A stretch of 64,000 nt of DNA from Phycisphaera sp. (lineage in GTDB: Bacteria > Planctomycetota > Phycisphaerae > Phycisphaerales > Phycisphaeraceae): positions 124,001 through 188,000 of the forward strand of contig WGMF01000006.1 in assembly GCA_016125215.1 (NCBI GenBank). The letters run 5' to 3'. A model generated the notes under the pieces. The model was given only the letters and a program-made list of their open reading frames with translations, had not been told where the DNA came from and searched no databases. Shown in pieces: positions 53,026 through 60,962 of the stretch (its first letter is position 1; every line of letters begins with the position of its first letter). The position numbers were made by a program, and so were the translations under genes.

Positions 53026-54050
53026 AGCGCCAGCCTGTGGTGGCCCTCGTGGAGGTAGTTCATGGTCTGCACCGCGACGAGCAGGGCCGCGTCCATGCGT
53101 GCCTGCTCCGGAGAGACGGCCAGGCGGAGTTGTAGTTCCCGGCAGCGGTCGATCATATCGATGAGCACCTGGTCGATGGTGTACTGGTAGGCCCCGGTCC
53201 AGCGAGCGACCATCCTGCGCAGCTCGGGCCTGGCGTGGCCGAGGAACCGCGCGGCGGTGATGCTCTTGCGGTACCGCGGATCGTCGGAGAAAAGTTTGCG
53301 CAGGTCGCGGTCGTAGAAGTCGGGCCACTCCTCGCCGTAGCGCATGCGTTTGACACGGTAGTGCTCGCGCAACGTGGTGCGGAGCCTGCCCGTGGGGTCG
53401 ATGGTGCGGGTATTGTGGACGAGCGGCTTTTTGCCCGCGATCTCGTGCATGAGTTCGTCGACATACTCGAGCTTGCGCATGGCGGGCCAGGTCTTGTATC
53501 GGCTCTTCCACCGCGACCCGGGCGTGAGCCAGACGGCAAACGTCTCGGCAAAGTCCTCCGACGGGTGCGCCTGGGCGTACCACATATCAAGATGTAAGAC
53601 GTAGCTCCGACTGTAAGGCTTGGGCTGGTAGTAGTCGGGATAGGGGTCGGTGAAGCGCCCGAAGTGCGTGCGCCACTTGCGTCGGCGGTGCAGGCGGTAG
53701 GCGTTGTCGATGGCGTGCCCGACCTCGTGGCGGAGGATGCGCATGCACCAGTCCTCCGACCCGCCCTCGACCTCGAGCATCATCTTGCGCTCGAGTTTTT
53801 TCAGCCGCGGGTGGGCCAGGTAGAACGGGATCGCCACACCGGGCACCCCGTCGGGCGTGAACCACTCGTCACTGACCCAGAAGTGCGGATCGAAGGCCAT
53901 GCCCTTGGCTTGAAGTTCGTCCCGCACCCTGCGCACCCGGCGTTTAAGCTCGGGGAACTTTTCGACGCTCAGACCCAGGTCACAAAACCGCAGGTCCAGG
54001 AGCTGATCGTCGGGCAACCGTGCCCACATCCTGTGAGAGGGTCGAGTCAT
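53022..54050 (-). CDS. Putative zinc-binding metallopeptidase
   Basis: 342 residues from MTRPSHRMWARLPDDQLLD. The gluzincin-type motif LRHEVGHAIDNAY gives HEVGH (catalytic Glu between two zinc His) at about 137-141, with a third ligand likely in HPSEDFAETFAVWL. The protein has no signal peptide. It matches the 'putative zinc-binding metallopeptidase' group that I recall as found near ATP-grasp ligases in Planctomycetes and related bacteria. A longer start at 54179 would add Arg/Ser-rich residues and was rejected. The coupled ligase suggests a shared peptide substrate. Confidence 0.8.
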   Translation of the reverse strand: MTRPSHRMWARLPDDQLLDLRFCDLGLSVEKFPELKRRVRRVRDELQAKGMAFDPHFWVSDEWFTPDGVPGVAIPFYLAHPRLKKLERKMMLEVEGGSEDWCMRILRHEVGHAIDNAYRLHRRRKWRTHFGRFTDPYPDYYQPKPYSRSYVLHLDMWYAQAHPSEDFAETFAVWLTPGSRWKSRYKTWPAMRKLEYVDELMHEIAGKKPLVHNTRTIDPTGRLRTTLREHYRVKRMRYGEEWPDFYDRDLRKLFSDDPRYRKSITAARFLGHARPELRRMVARWTGAYQYTIDQVLIDMIDRCRELQLRLAVSPEQARMDAALLVAVQTMNYLHEGHHRLAL

Positions 54051-54177
54051 CGATGAGCGGATTATAAGAGCATCCGTCGAGATGAACCACAGAGACACAG
54101 AGGCGGGGAGAGAAGATATGGGGATTTCATTCCGGGCTGGCGAGGAAGCGTGCAGCGAACATCGGGAACGGGGAGGC

Positions 54178-54280
54178 AACCGCAGATAGCGCAGATTTCA
54201 CAGATCGATACAGATTTTGGATCGGGAGTATCTGTCTTAAATCAGCGTCATCTGCGAAATCTGCGGTTTCTGTATCGGCA
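54178..54280. repeat. Dispersed ATCTGCG inverted repeat, copy 3
   Basis: AACCGCAGATAGCGCAGATT and GCGTCATCTGCGAAATCTGC followed by GGTT enclose CAGATCGATACAGATT, closely matching copy 2 at 48.93 kb. Together with an AACCACAGAGACACAGAG sequence near 54085, it fills the gap between the metallopeptidase and KdsC-like genes. Confidence 0.85.
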
Positions 54281-54306
54281 CTCGATTTCTTCGTAAGCGT
54301 GCCGAT

Positions 54307-54819
54307 CTAAACCCCGTAGCGTTCGAGCAACTCGTCCCATCGGCCCTGTTGTTTGAGGATGTGGTCGACCGCTTCACGCACCGCGCCGCGACCGCCGGGG
54401 GCTTGCGTGACATACTTTGCCACCTCACGCACCTCCTCGACCGCGTCGGCCACCGCCATCGGGTAGCCGCATCGCATGAGCGCCGGCAGGTCGATCAGGT
54501 CGTCGCCGAGATAAGCCGACTGCGACAGGTCCACGCCCGCCCTCTGGCAGAGCGTCTCGAGCGCGATGCGCTTGTCGTGCTGGCCCTGCATGACGAGGCT
54601 GACGCCTAGCTCTTCAAGCCGATGGTTCACGCACCGGCTGCTCCGCCCCGTGATGACGCCGACCTGGATGCCCATCGACATCGCGGCCCGGATCGCAAAC
54701 CCGTCTCGCACGAAAAATCGTTTCGTCTCCTGCCCAAGGTCGTTGACGATGATCGACCCGTCGGTCAGGACGCCGTCGACATCGAGGCAAATGAGTTTGA
54801 CTGCGGTTGCACTCACCAC
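54307..54819 (-). CDS. kdsC: 3-deoxy-D-manno-octulosonate 8-phosphate phosphatase (KdsC)
   Basis: 170 residues from a GTG start directly after the KdsD stop. HAD motif I is LICLDVDGVLTDGSI (Asp13, Asp15), followed by RDGFAIRAAMSMGIQVGVITGRSS (motif II) and YLGDDLIDLPALMRCGYPMAVADAVEE (motif IV). This is the C0-type HAD phosphatase that releases phosphate from KDO 8-phosphate in lipopolysaccharide core synthesis. Its gene follows kdsD, the classical pair. Confidence 0.9.
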   Translation of the reverse strand: MVSATAVKLICLDVDGVLTDGSIIVNDLGQETKRFFVRDGFAIRAAMSMGIQVGVITGRSSRCVNHRLEELGVSLVMQGQHDKRIALETLCQRAGVDLSQSAYLGDDLIDLPALMRCGYPMAVADAVEEVREVAKYVTQAPGGRGAVREAVDHILKQQGRWDELLERYGV

Positions 54820-55884
54820 TCACCCCTCAATCACCTTCAGTGCCATCAAATCCTGCACGTCGATCAGACCCACAACCACGCTCTTGGCGTCCACCACCGG
54901 CAGTTCGTCGATCCTGTGTTCGCGGATGAGTTGCACCGCATCACGGACGAGCGCGGTCGAAGCGAGCCTCCGGGGGTTCTGCGTCATGAAGCCTTCGATC
55001 GGCTTTGTCAGGGCGTCGCGTCCGTGTGTGAAGACGAGCCTGCGGAGGTCGCCGTCGGTGAGGATGCCGGCCAGAGTTCGGTCCTTGTTGACAATGATTA
55101 GAGCGCCCGCCCTGCGGAGGTCCCCCTTCTGCTCGTCCGCGATCTGGTACGCCCGTTCCACGCTGACGCCCACGGGGATCAAAGGCAGGTTGGGCTGATC
55201 GCCCGCCGCCTTGAACCGCATCACGTCGACCACAGGCAAGAGTTGCCTGCCCAGTGCCCCGCCGGGGTGGACCTTGCGGAAATCATCCGCATCGAAGTTC
55301 CGCCGTTGACTGACACACAGCGCCAGCGCATCGCCCAAGGCGAGCATGGCGGTGGTGCTGGCGGTCGGCGCGAGGTTGAGCGGGCAGGCCTCGGTGACGT
55401 CGCCGATGGTCAGAGTCTCAGTGGCCAGGCGCGAAAGTTCACTGCCCGGCCGGCCGACGATCGCGATCACCGGGACGGCGTCTTGCCGGAGTATGGTGGC
55501 CAGCGTGACCACTTCCTCGGTGTTGCCGCCGTAGGAAAGCAGCAGCACCACGTCGTTTTTGCGTACCCGGCCGAGGTCGCCGTGCATCGCCTCGACGGGG
55601 TGGAGAAAATGCGAGTGCGTCCCGGTCGAAGCAAACGTAGCCGAGAGCTTCTGGCCGATGAGTCCGCTCTTGCCCAGACCCGAGACGACGACGCTTCCGC
55701 CGTGCTGATCGGATGACGCGGTGCTGTTGAGGATCAACTCGACCGCGCGGTGGAAACGCTCGTCGATCCCGACGCGGCTGATGGCCTCGGACTCGGTGCG
55801 TAAAACTTGCTCGGCCAGGGCCTGTTGCGAGGCCCGTTGGCTTGGGGAAATCTTCGGTGTGGCAGGGTCGGGGGCTTTATTCAT
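54820..55884 (-). CDS. kdsD: D-arabinose 5-phosphate isomerase (KdsD/KpsF)
   Basis: 354 residues. An N-terminal SIS domain (about 50-190) has VVVSGLGKSGLIGQKLSATFASTGTHSHFLHPVEAMHGDLG and LSYGGNTEEVV, followed by two CBS domains (about 210-345; MRFKAAGDQPNLPLIPV... and FMTQNPRRLASTALVRDAV). It makes arabinose 5-phosphate, the first precursor of KDO. Together with KdsC it implies a lipopolysaccharide-bearing, Gram-negative envelope. Confidence 0.92.
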   Translation of the reverse strand: MNKAPDPATPKISPSQRASQQALAEQVLRTESEAISRVGIDERFHRAVELILNSTASSDQHGGSVVVSGLGKSGLIGQKLSATFASTGTHSHFLHPVEAMHGDLGRVRKNDVVLLLSYGGNTEEVVTLATILRQDAVPVIAIVGRPGSELSRLATETLTIGDVTEACPLNLAPTASTTAMLALGDALALCVSQRRNFDADDFRKVHPGGALGRQLLPVVDVMRFKAAGDQPNLPLIPVGVSVERAYQIADEQKGDLRRAGALIIVNKDRTLAGILTDGDLRRLVFTHGRDALTKPIEGFMTQNPRRLASTALVRDAVQLIREHRIDELPVVDAKSVVVGLIDVQDLMALKVIEG

Positions 55885-55949
55885 GGATGGGGCGTCGTTA
55901 AGCTATGGCATTATCAGACAGCCCGACGCATCCAGCAACCCCCCCCGGA

Positions 55950-55988
55950 AGTGAAGACCGGTAGTGAAGACCGGCAGTGAAGACCGGA
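55950..55988. repeat. 13-bp tandem repeat, three copies
   Basis: Three consecutive AGTGAAGACCGG(T/C/A) units lie just before the scpA gene. The AAGACCGG core resembles that of the REP clusters at 42.5 and 43.1 kb. Function unknown; probably repeat slippage. Confidence 0.8.
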
Positions 55989-56036
55989 AGTCGAACATGA
56001 CGCGTCAGAAAAATACTCCGAGTATTGATTGAAGAC

Positions 56037-57065
56037 ATGACCGCCACACCCCACCGCATCACGCAGGAAGACTACCGCGTCCAACTCGACGCCTACGCGG
56101 GACCGCTGGACCTGTTGCTCTACCTCGTCAAGCGCGACGAGATCGACCTGCACGACATCCCCATCGCTCGCCTGACCGAGCAATACCTCGAACACCTCAA
56201 GCTCATCCAGCAGATCGACATCGACCTGGCAGGCGAGTTCCTCGTCATGGCCGCGACCCTGCTCGAAATCAAGAGCGCGATGCTCGCGCCGCCCCTCCCG
56301 AACGGTGGTGGCGAGGGCGACGAGACACCCTCGGGCACAAACCCCCTCGACCCGCGTTACGAACTCGTCCAGCAACTGCTGGCCTACAAGCGCTTCAAGG
56401 ACGCCGCCTACGACCTCGAAGACCGCTACGACGATTGGCGCGATCGCTTTGCCCATCAGCCCGGCAAGCCCGCATCACCCGACAACGCCGACGGTGAAGA
56501 CGACGATCAGGCGGTCGAGATCGACCTCGAAGACGCGCACGTGCTCGACCTGTGCGAAGCTTTTGCACGCATCCTCGAGACCGTCGGCCAAGGCCCGGGT
56601 CGGCACGAAGTCGTCTACGACGACACGCCGATCTCCCTGCACGCAGAGGACCTGCTCGACCGCCTGCAGCGCGAAACCGCGGAGGGCAAACCGACAATGA
56701 CACTCCAGCAGGTCTTCGTTGGTCGCAAGACGCGCGTGGAGATGATCGGCCTGTTCCTCGCGGTGCTCGAACTGACCCGGCAACGCAAGATCAAAGTCGT
56801 GCAGGACAAGGTCGGTGGAGAGATCCGGCTGGAACTTGTCAACGCCTCAGCCGAACCGGAAACAACCGACAAGCCCGACTGGCGCAACCCGCAGACGGGC
56901 GAGGTGGAATACGATTGGCCAAGCGAAGAAGCCCGCAAACGCGCGGAGCGCCGGGCACAACTGCGTCTTGCCCGCGCGCGGGGTCAACAGGTGGACGACG
57001 ACGAAGATGACGCCGACCCTATCCCATCGGCCGAGAGCGATGCGCCGCCGGCTGCCGCTGAATAA
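56037..57065 (+). CDS. scpA: Segregation and condensation protein A (ScpA)
   Basis: 342 residues from MTATPHRITQEDYRVQLDAYAGPLDLLLYLVKRDEIDLHDIPIARLTEQYLEHL, the clear ScpA kleisin N-terminus. The middle is acidic and variable, the C-terminal winged helix (QQVFVGRKTRVEMIGLFLAVLELTRQRKIKVVQ, about 225-257) binds Smc, and the tail is charged. ScpA bridges Smc heads with ScpB in chromosome condensation. scpB and smc are not in the window. A TTG at 56025 could start four residues earlier. Confidence 0.93.
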   Translation: MTATPHRITQEDYRVQLDAYAGPLDLLLYLVKRDEIDLHDIPIARLTEQYLEHLKLIQQIDIDLAGEFLVMAATLLEIKSAMLAPPLPNGGGEGDETPSGTNPLDPRYELVQQLLAYKRFKDAAYDLEDRYDDWRDRFAHQPGKPASPDNADGEDDDQAVEIDLEDAHVLDLCEAFARILETVGQGPGRHEVVYDDTPISLHAEDLLDRLQRETAEGKPTMTLQQVFVGRKTRVEMIGLFLAVLELTRQRKIKVVQDKVGGEIRLELVNASAEPETTDKPDWRNPQTGEVEYDWPSEEARKRAERRAQLRLARARGQQVDDDEDDADPIPSAESDAPPAAAE

Positions 57066-57147
57066 TTATTCACACAATCCTCATCCCGTGCCGATTGACC
57101 GCGGGTGGTAGAGTAAGCGACTACTCCCCTCATCGACCGAGGCCATC

Positions 57148-59211
57148 ATGGGCGGGCGGAAGGATCACCCACACGAAAAGCCAGCCGGATCGGTTGAAAA
57201 GACACCGGCTGCAAATGCCCACAGCTCAGGCCCGCTGGACCGGGTCAAGCCCCGGCACCTCTATGTCGTTCTGGTTCTGGTCTGTCTCGGGGTCTGGTCG
57301 AGTTCACTCGAAGGCAAGTTCACTTTCGACGACGACCGCACCATCCTCATGCGCGGGGACCACTGGGGGCATGAGTCGTTCTGGTCGAACCTGACCGAGC
57401 ACCGCCCGCTGATCTCCGCGTCGCTCTGGCTGAACTTCAACATCAACCGCGCGCTGGGCCGGGACGGCTTCGATGTCACGGGATATCACGTGTGGAATAT
57501 CACGGCCCACACGCTTTCCGCCGTGCTGCTCATGGCGCTGGTGGTCGGCTCGTTGCGGATTCGGTTGAACGCTTCGCGGGTTGACGAGACACGGTCAACC
57601 CGGACGCAACGCCAATCGCTCTGGATCGGTTTTGTCTGCGCGTTGCTCTGGGCGCTGCACCCGCTGCAGACCCAGGCAGTGACCTACATCATCCAGCGCT
57701 GCGAATCGATGATGGGCCTGTTCCTGCTGCTTGCGATGTTTGGCTTTTACCGAGTGGCAATGTCACAAAACTTCAACAGCAACGCGCCGCAATCGTCAAC
57801 GCCACGCTTTGCAAAATGGGCGTGGGGCACGGTCGTTGTCATTGCGACGCTGGCAAGCCTGGGTTGCAAAGAAGTCGCGGTGGTGATCCCGGCCCTGCTG
57901 CCGCTCTATGACCGCGTCTTTGTGGCAAAGCGTTGGCGCGATGTCGTGGTCAAACGGGGCTTGCTCCACGTCGCGGTGTGGCTGGTCGTTCTGCCGACGG
58001 TGCTGACGAACATGCCCGTCACCGGCCCGTGGATTCAAAGCCTGATGAACAGCCGGACAACGACGGCAACACCCGACCTTACCCCGACCACAACGCCCCA
58101 GTTCCAGGTCTCGGCCGGCTTCTCCGTGCCGGGCATGAGTGCCAGGAGCTACGCGATCTCCCAGCCGGCGGTCATCCTGCACTACCTCAAGCTCTCCTTC
58201 TGGCCGCGCGGCCAGAACATCGATTACATGTGGCTGCAATCCACCGGCCTGGGCCAGTCGTGGCCGTCGGTCGCGTTGATCGTCGTGTTGCTGGGCGTCA
58301 CCGCTGTGGCGCTGTGGCGCTGGCCGCGGGCGGGATTCTGTGCCGCGTCGTTTTTTATCGTGCTGGCACCGACGTCGAGCATCGTGCCCATCGCCGACCT
58401 GGCCATGGAGCACAGAATGTATATCCCGCTCGCGGCGGTGGTCGTGTTGGGCGTGACGGGGGCGGCCCGACTCCTTGCGAACATCCGTGCAAACAAGCCC
58501 CGGCTGATCCTGGCTGCGCTGTTTGTGCTGGCTTTATCGGTCGGTCTGACAGCCACAACCGTGCAACGCAACACGCTCTACCACGACCCGCTCAACCTCT
58601 GGCAGGACTCGGTTGCTCAGAACCCACGCAACGCAAGAGCGAGTTATTACGTCGGTATCGAGCTGGCCAAACGCAACAACATCGAGGGCGCGCTCGACGC
58701 TTTTGCCGCGTCGCTCAACCTCGATCCGACCCGACCCGAGGTCCGCCGGGACTACGCCACCACCGTCGCACGCATGGGTTTCATCGCGGAAGCCACCAGG
58801 CAGTTTCAACTCGCACTCGCGGGCAACCCCAACGACCCGATGACACTCTCGGCTCTGGGTCGGCTGTACCTCGACGAGCGGCGTTTTGCCGAGGCACGTG
58901 ACATGCTTGTGCGTTGCGTGCAACTGCGTCCCGACCATGCGGACGACTTCATGCGACTGGGCTACGCCTGCCTTCAACTGGGCACGCCATCGGACGCCGC
59001 AGCGGCGCTGAAGCGCGCGATCGATCTCGGTGGCGGTGACTCGCAGACGCATAACCTGCTGGGCCTTGCCTTGAGCCGAATGGATCAATATGCACAAGCC
59101 GCGCTGGAATTCCGGGCTGCGCTGCAGCTCGACCCGAACAACGCCGACGCCGCCCGCAACCTCGCCATCGCCCAAGCCGAACTGACCCGCCTGGGAACCC
59201 CCGCCCCATAA
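57148..59211 (+). CDS. TMTC-like membrane protein with C-terminal TPR domain
   Basis: 687 residues, preceded by GAGG seven bases upstream of the ATG. The first 460 residues have about 10-11 membrane segments, with FTFDDDRTILMR after the first helix (the DD motif of the PMT/GT-C glycosyltransferase class), then HPLQTQAVTYIIQRCESMMG. Residues about 475-687 form TPRs (YVGIELAKRNNIEGALDAFAASLNL, ALGRLYLDERRFAEARDMLVRCV). The layout resembles eukaryotic TMTC O-mannosyltransferases and many planctomycete proteins. It is likely a lipid-linked-sugar glycosyltransferase. Confidence 0.8.
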   Translation: MGGRKDHPHEKPAGSVEKTPAANAHSSGPLDRVKPRHLYVVLVLVCLGVWSSSLEGKFTFDDDRTILMRGDHWGHESFWSNLTEHRPLISASLWLNFNINRALGRDGFDVTGYHVWNITAHTLSAVLLMALVVGSLRIRLNASRVDETRSTRTQRQSLWIGFVCALLWALHPLQTQAVTYIIQRCESMMGLFLLLAMFGFYRVAMSQNFNSNAPQSSTPRFAKWAWGTVVVIATLASLGCKEVAVVIPALLPLYDRVFVAKRWRDVVVKRGLLHVAVWLVVLPTVLTNMPVTGPWIQSLMNSRTTTATPDLTPTTTPQFQVSAGFSVPGMSARSYAISQPAVILHYLKLSFWPRGQNIDYMWLQSTGLGQSWPSVALIVVLLGVTAVALWRWPRAGFCAASFFIVLAPTSSIVPIADLAMEHRMYIPLAAVVVLGVTGAARLLANIRANKPRLILAALFVLALSVGLTATTVQRNTLYHDPLNLWQDSVAQNPRNARASYYVGIELAKRNNIEGALDAFAASLNLDPTRPEVRRDYATTVARMGFIAEATRQFQLALAGNPNDPMTLSALGRLYLDERRFAEARDMLVRCVQLRPDHADDFMRLGYACLQLGTPSDAAAALKRAIDLGGGDSQTHNLLGLALSRMDQYAQAALEFRAALQLDPNNADAARNLAIAQAELTRLGTPAP

Positions 59212-59263
59212 ACCCATGCTCCGTTGCACATCCGCGGGAGTGACCTAAAATGCACGCAACCAT

Positions 59264-59335
59264 GCGGGCGTAACTCAATGGTAGAGTGTCAGCCTTCCAA
59301 GCTGAATGTTGAGGGTTCGAGTCCCTTCGCCCGCT
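59264..59335 (+). tRNA. tRNA-Gly (TCC)
   Basis: 72 nt with a perfect acceptor stem, GCGGGCG pairing with CGCCCGC, a D arm around AACTCAATGGTAGAGT, anticodon loop CTTCCAA (anticodon TCC) on a CAGC/GCTG stem, and a T arm, GAGGGTTCGAGTCCCTTC. The 3' CCA is not encoded. Its 3' part lies inside the end of an opposite-strand integrase gene, so it is the attachment site of the adjacent integrative element. Confidence 0.95.
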
Positions 59336-60762
59336 TTCTCGCATCTCTTCGCACCGCGACGCATTATGGCGTGTTTTCCTGCTGATTTTGAAGATTTTTG
59401 ATCACGACCTGTTAGTCGCTCCGGACGGGCTTCATCGCGCGCAGTCGCACCCAATACCCCCTGTTTCGCGCTGCCGTTGCTGCTTTGTGTTGCTAACGCC
59501 TCGCCCGGGTGGTCCCCCTCTTCCGTAGGCTCGGCTCCAACATTCTCTTTCTCACCTGGGAGTGCGACATCGGGAAGCGCCGCGACCGCCTTCCTGGTGT
59601 CCGCGATCTGGAGCGCGGTGTAGTGGGAGAGTGTCGTGCGGTAGTCGCTGTGACGCATGAGCTTCTGGGCGAGCTGCGGGGCGACCCCTTTCCGGGCCAG
59701 TTGCGTGCCGAGGGTCGTACGAAGAGCGTGGAAGTCCACGCAGCGCCCCTCCGCATCACGGGTGTCATATTTGACCCTGACCTTGTAGCCTTGCTCACGA
59801 AGCTCCCCGGCTTGCGTCGGCGTGACCTCCTGGTCCTCGGGCCCGTAGAGCACCCTTCTGGCCAGGCCTGCCCTGTGCAGGTCTTTGAGCACGGTCAGCG
59901 TTGTCACCTGCTTCGGAAAGACAGGCATCTGGCCGATCGTGTCGGGGTGTGGCGATGTCGGCCGGATCGTCCGCAGCGCCTCGATGGCCTGGGGATGAAG
60001 TGGAAGGATATCCTCACGCCGGGCTTTACCGACATGGACACGTATGGTGAGTGTGTCGTTCTCGAGGTCGACATCGGACCACTTGAGCCCACACAGATCG
60101 CCTCGCCGTAGACCCGCAAAATAGGCCACGATGTAGTACGCCCCACGCCCATGTGCGCAGGCAACCTTGAATAGCCTTTCGAGTTCTTCTTCATTCAGAG
60201 CACGGCGGACACGCCGGCGATCGCGTCGCTCGTCCAGCTTGGGCACGATGCTTAAGGGGTTCTGGGCCACCCGGCCGTATTTATTGCACCAGTTCATGAA
60301 GGCCACGGCGGACTGCCTGCAGAAGTTCGCGGTTCGGGCGCTGTGGTCGGTATCGAGAAGACGCTTCATTTCGCCGGAGAGGACCTCCACGGTCAGATCG
60401 CCCAGGTGTTCAATACCCGTGACATCCACGAGCCTCATGAGGTGGCGTTGTTTTTCGTTGATAGCGCGGGGGGCCTGATCGTGAAGACGGCAATCCTCCA
60501 GATACTCACGGATGTGGTCGGCGATGGGGCGCTTGCCCGCGGCGGTGTAGGCGTCGGTATTCGCGTCGACCAGCCCCAGCCTGCGCTGGGCGACTTCGTC
60601 GAGTTTCCTGGCCAGGTACTGCTGGGCAGTGGCCTTGTCCGTGGTCCTGGTGTTTTTCGTTTTCCGCTTGCCGACATGGTCGACCCACGCCACCCACCAG
60701 GGGCCGGTGCCCCGGCGTTTGTAGAGACTCCCCTCACCGTTGGATCGTTTTCTTTTAGCCAT
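59275..60762 (-). CDS. Tyrosine-type integrase of the element at tRNA-Gly
   Basis: 495 residues. The N-terminal arm-binding region (GTGPWWVAWVDHVGKRKTK) and core-binding region are followed by the catalytic domain: AGLRRGDLCGLKWSD (first Arg), FHALRTTLGTQLAR (HxxR), LMRHSDYRTTLSHYT (His and the Tyr). The C-terminus, GEGTRTLNIQLGRLTLYH, is read from the antisense of tRNA-Gly, a hallmark of integrases next to their own attachment site. It integrates an element into the tRNA gene; the rest of the element extends past the right edge. Confidence 0.92.
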   Translation of the reverse strand: MAKRKRSNGEGSLYKRRGTGPWWVAWVDHVGKRKTKNTRTTDKATAQQYLARKLDEVAQRRLGLVDANTDAYTAAGKRPIADHIREYLEDCRLHDQAPRAINEKQRHLMRLVDVTGIEHLGDLTVEVLSGEMKRLLDTDHSARTANFCRQSAVAFMNWCNKYGRVAQNPLSIVPKLDERRDRRRVRRALNEEELERLFKVACAHGRGAYYIVAYFAGLRRGDLCGLKWSDVDLENDTLTIRVHVGKARREDILPLHPQAIEALRTIRPTSPHPDTIGQMPVFPKQVTTLTVLKDLHRAGLARRVLYGPEDQEVTPTQAGELREQGYKVRVKYDTRDAEGRCVDFHALRTTLGTQLARKGVAPQLAQKLMRHSDYRTTLSHYTALQIADTRKAVAALPDVALPGEKENVGAEPTEEGDHPGEALATQSSNGSAKQGVLGATARDEARPERLTGRDQKSSKSAGKHAIMRRGAKRCEKAGEGTRTLNIQLGRLTLYH

Positions 60763-60800
60763 AGATTTATCACTCCAATCGAGCCCGGGGGACCAATTTT

Positions 60801-60941
60801 GTGACTCAGTGAGTCAAGTGACTCAGATTCCCGCCCGTGTATATTTCTCATTCACCAATCTCTATCAATTTTTTTCGCGCGTGGGGTAGGAAACCTGAAT
60901 CACTGAGTCACTGAGTCACCGAGTCACCGAGTCACCGATCC
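60801..60941. other. Candidate replication origin with iteron-like repeats
   Basis: A perfect palindrome, TGACTCAGTGAGTCA (60802-60816), and a further GTGACTCA form one cluster. About 65 bp of AT-rich sequence follow (with a run TTTTTTT), then five direct 8-bp units of GAGTCAC(T/C) type at 60898-60940, oriented opposite to the left cluster. The region lies directly between the primase-helicase and integrase genes of an integrative element. Iterons around an AT-rich stretch beside a replication gene are typical of an origin; this is inference. Confidence 0.5.
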
Positions 60942-60962
60942 GATTTTTCGGGTTCGGGTTTT

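Noticed and set aside
60801-60941. CRISPR array
   Set aside because: The repeats are 8 bp, contiguous or inverted, without spacers of constant length, and there are no cas genes.
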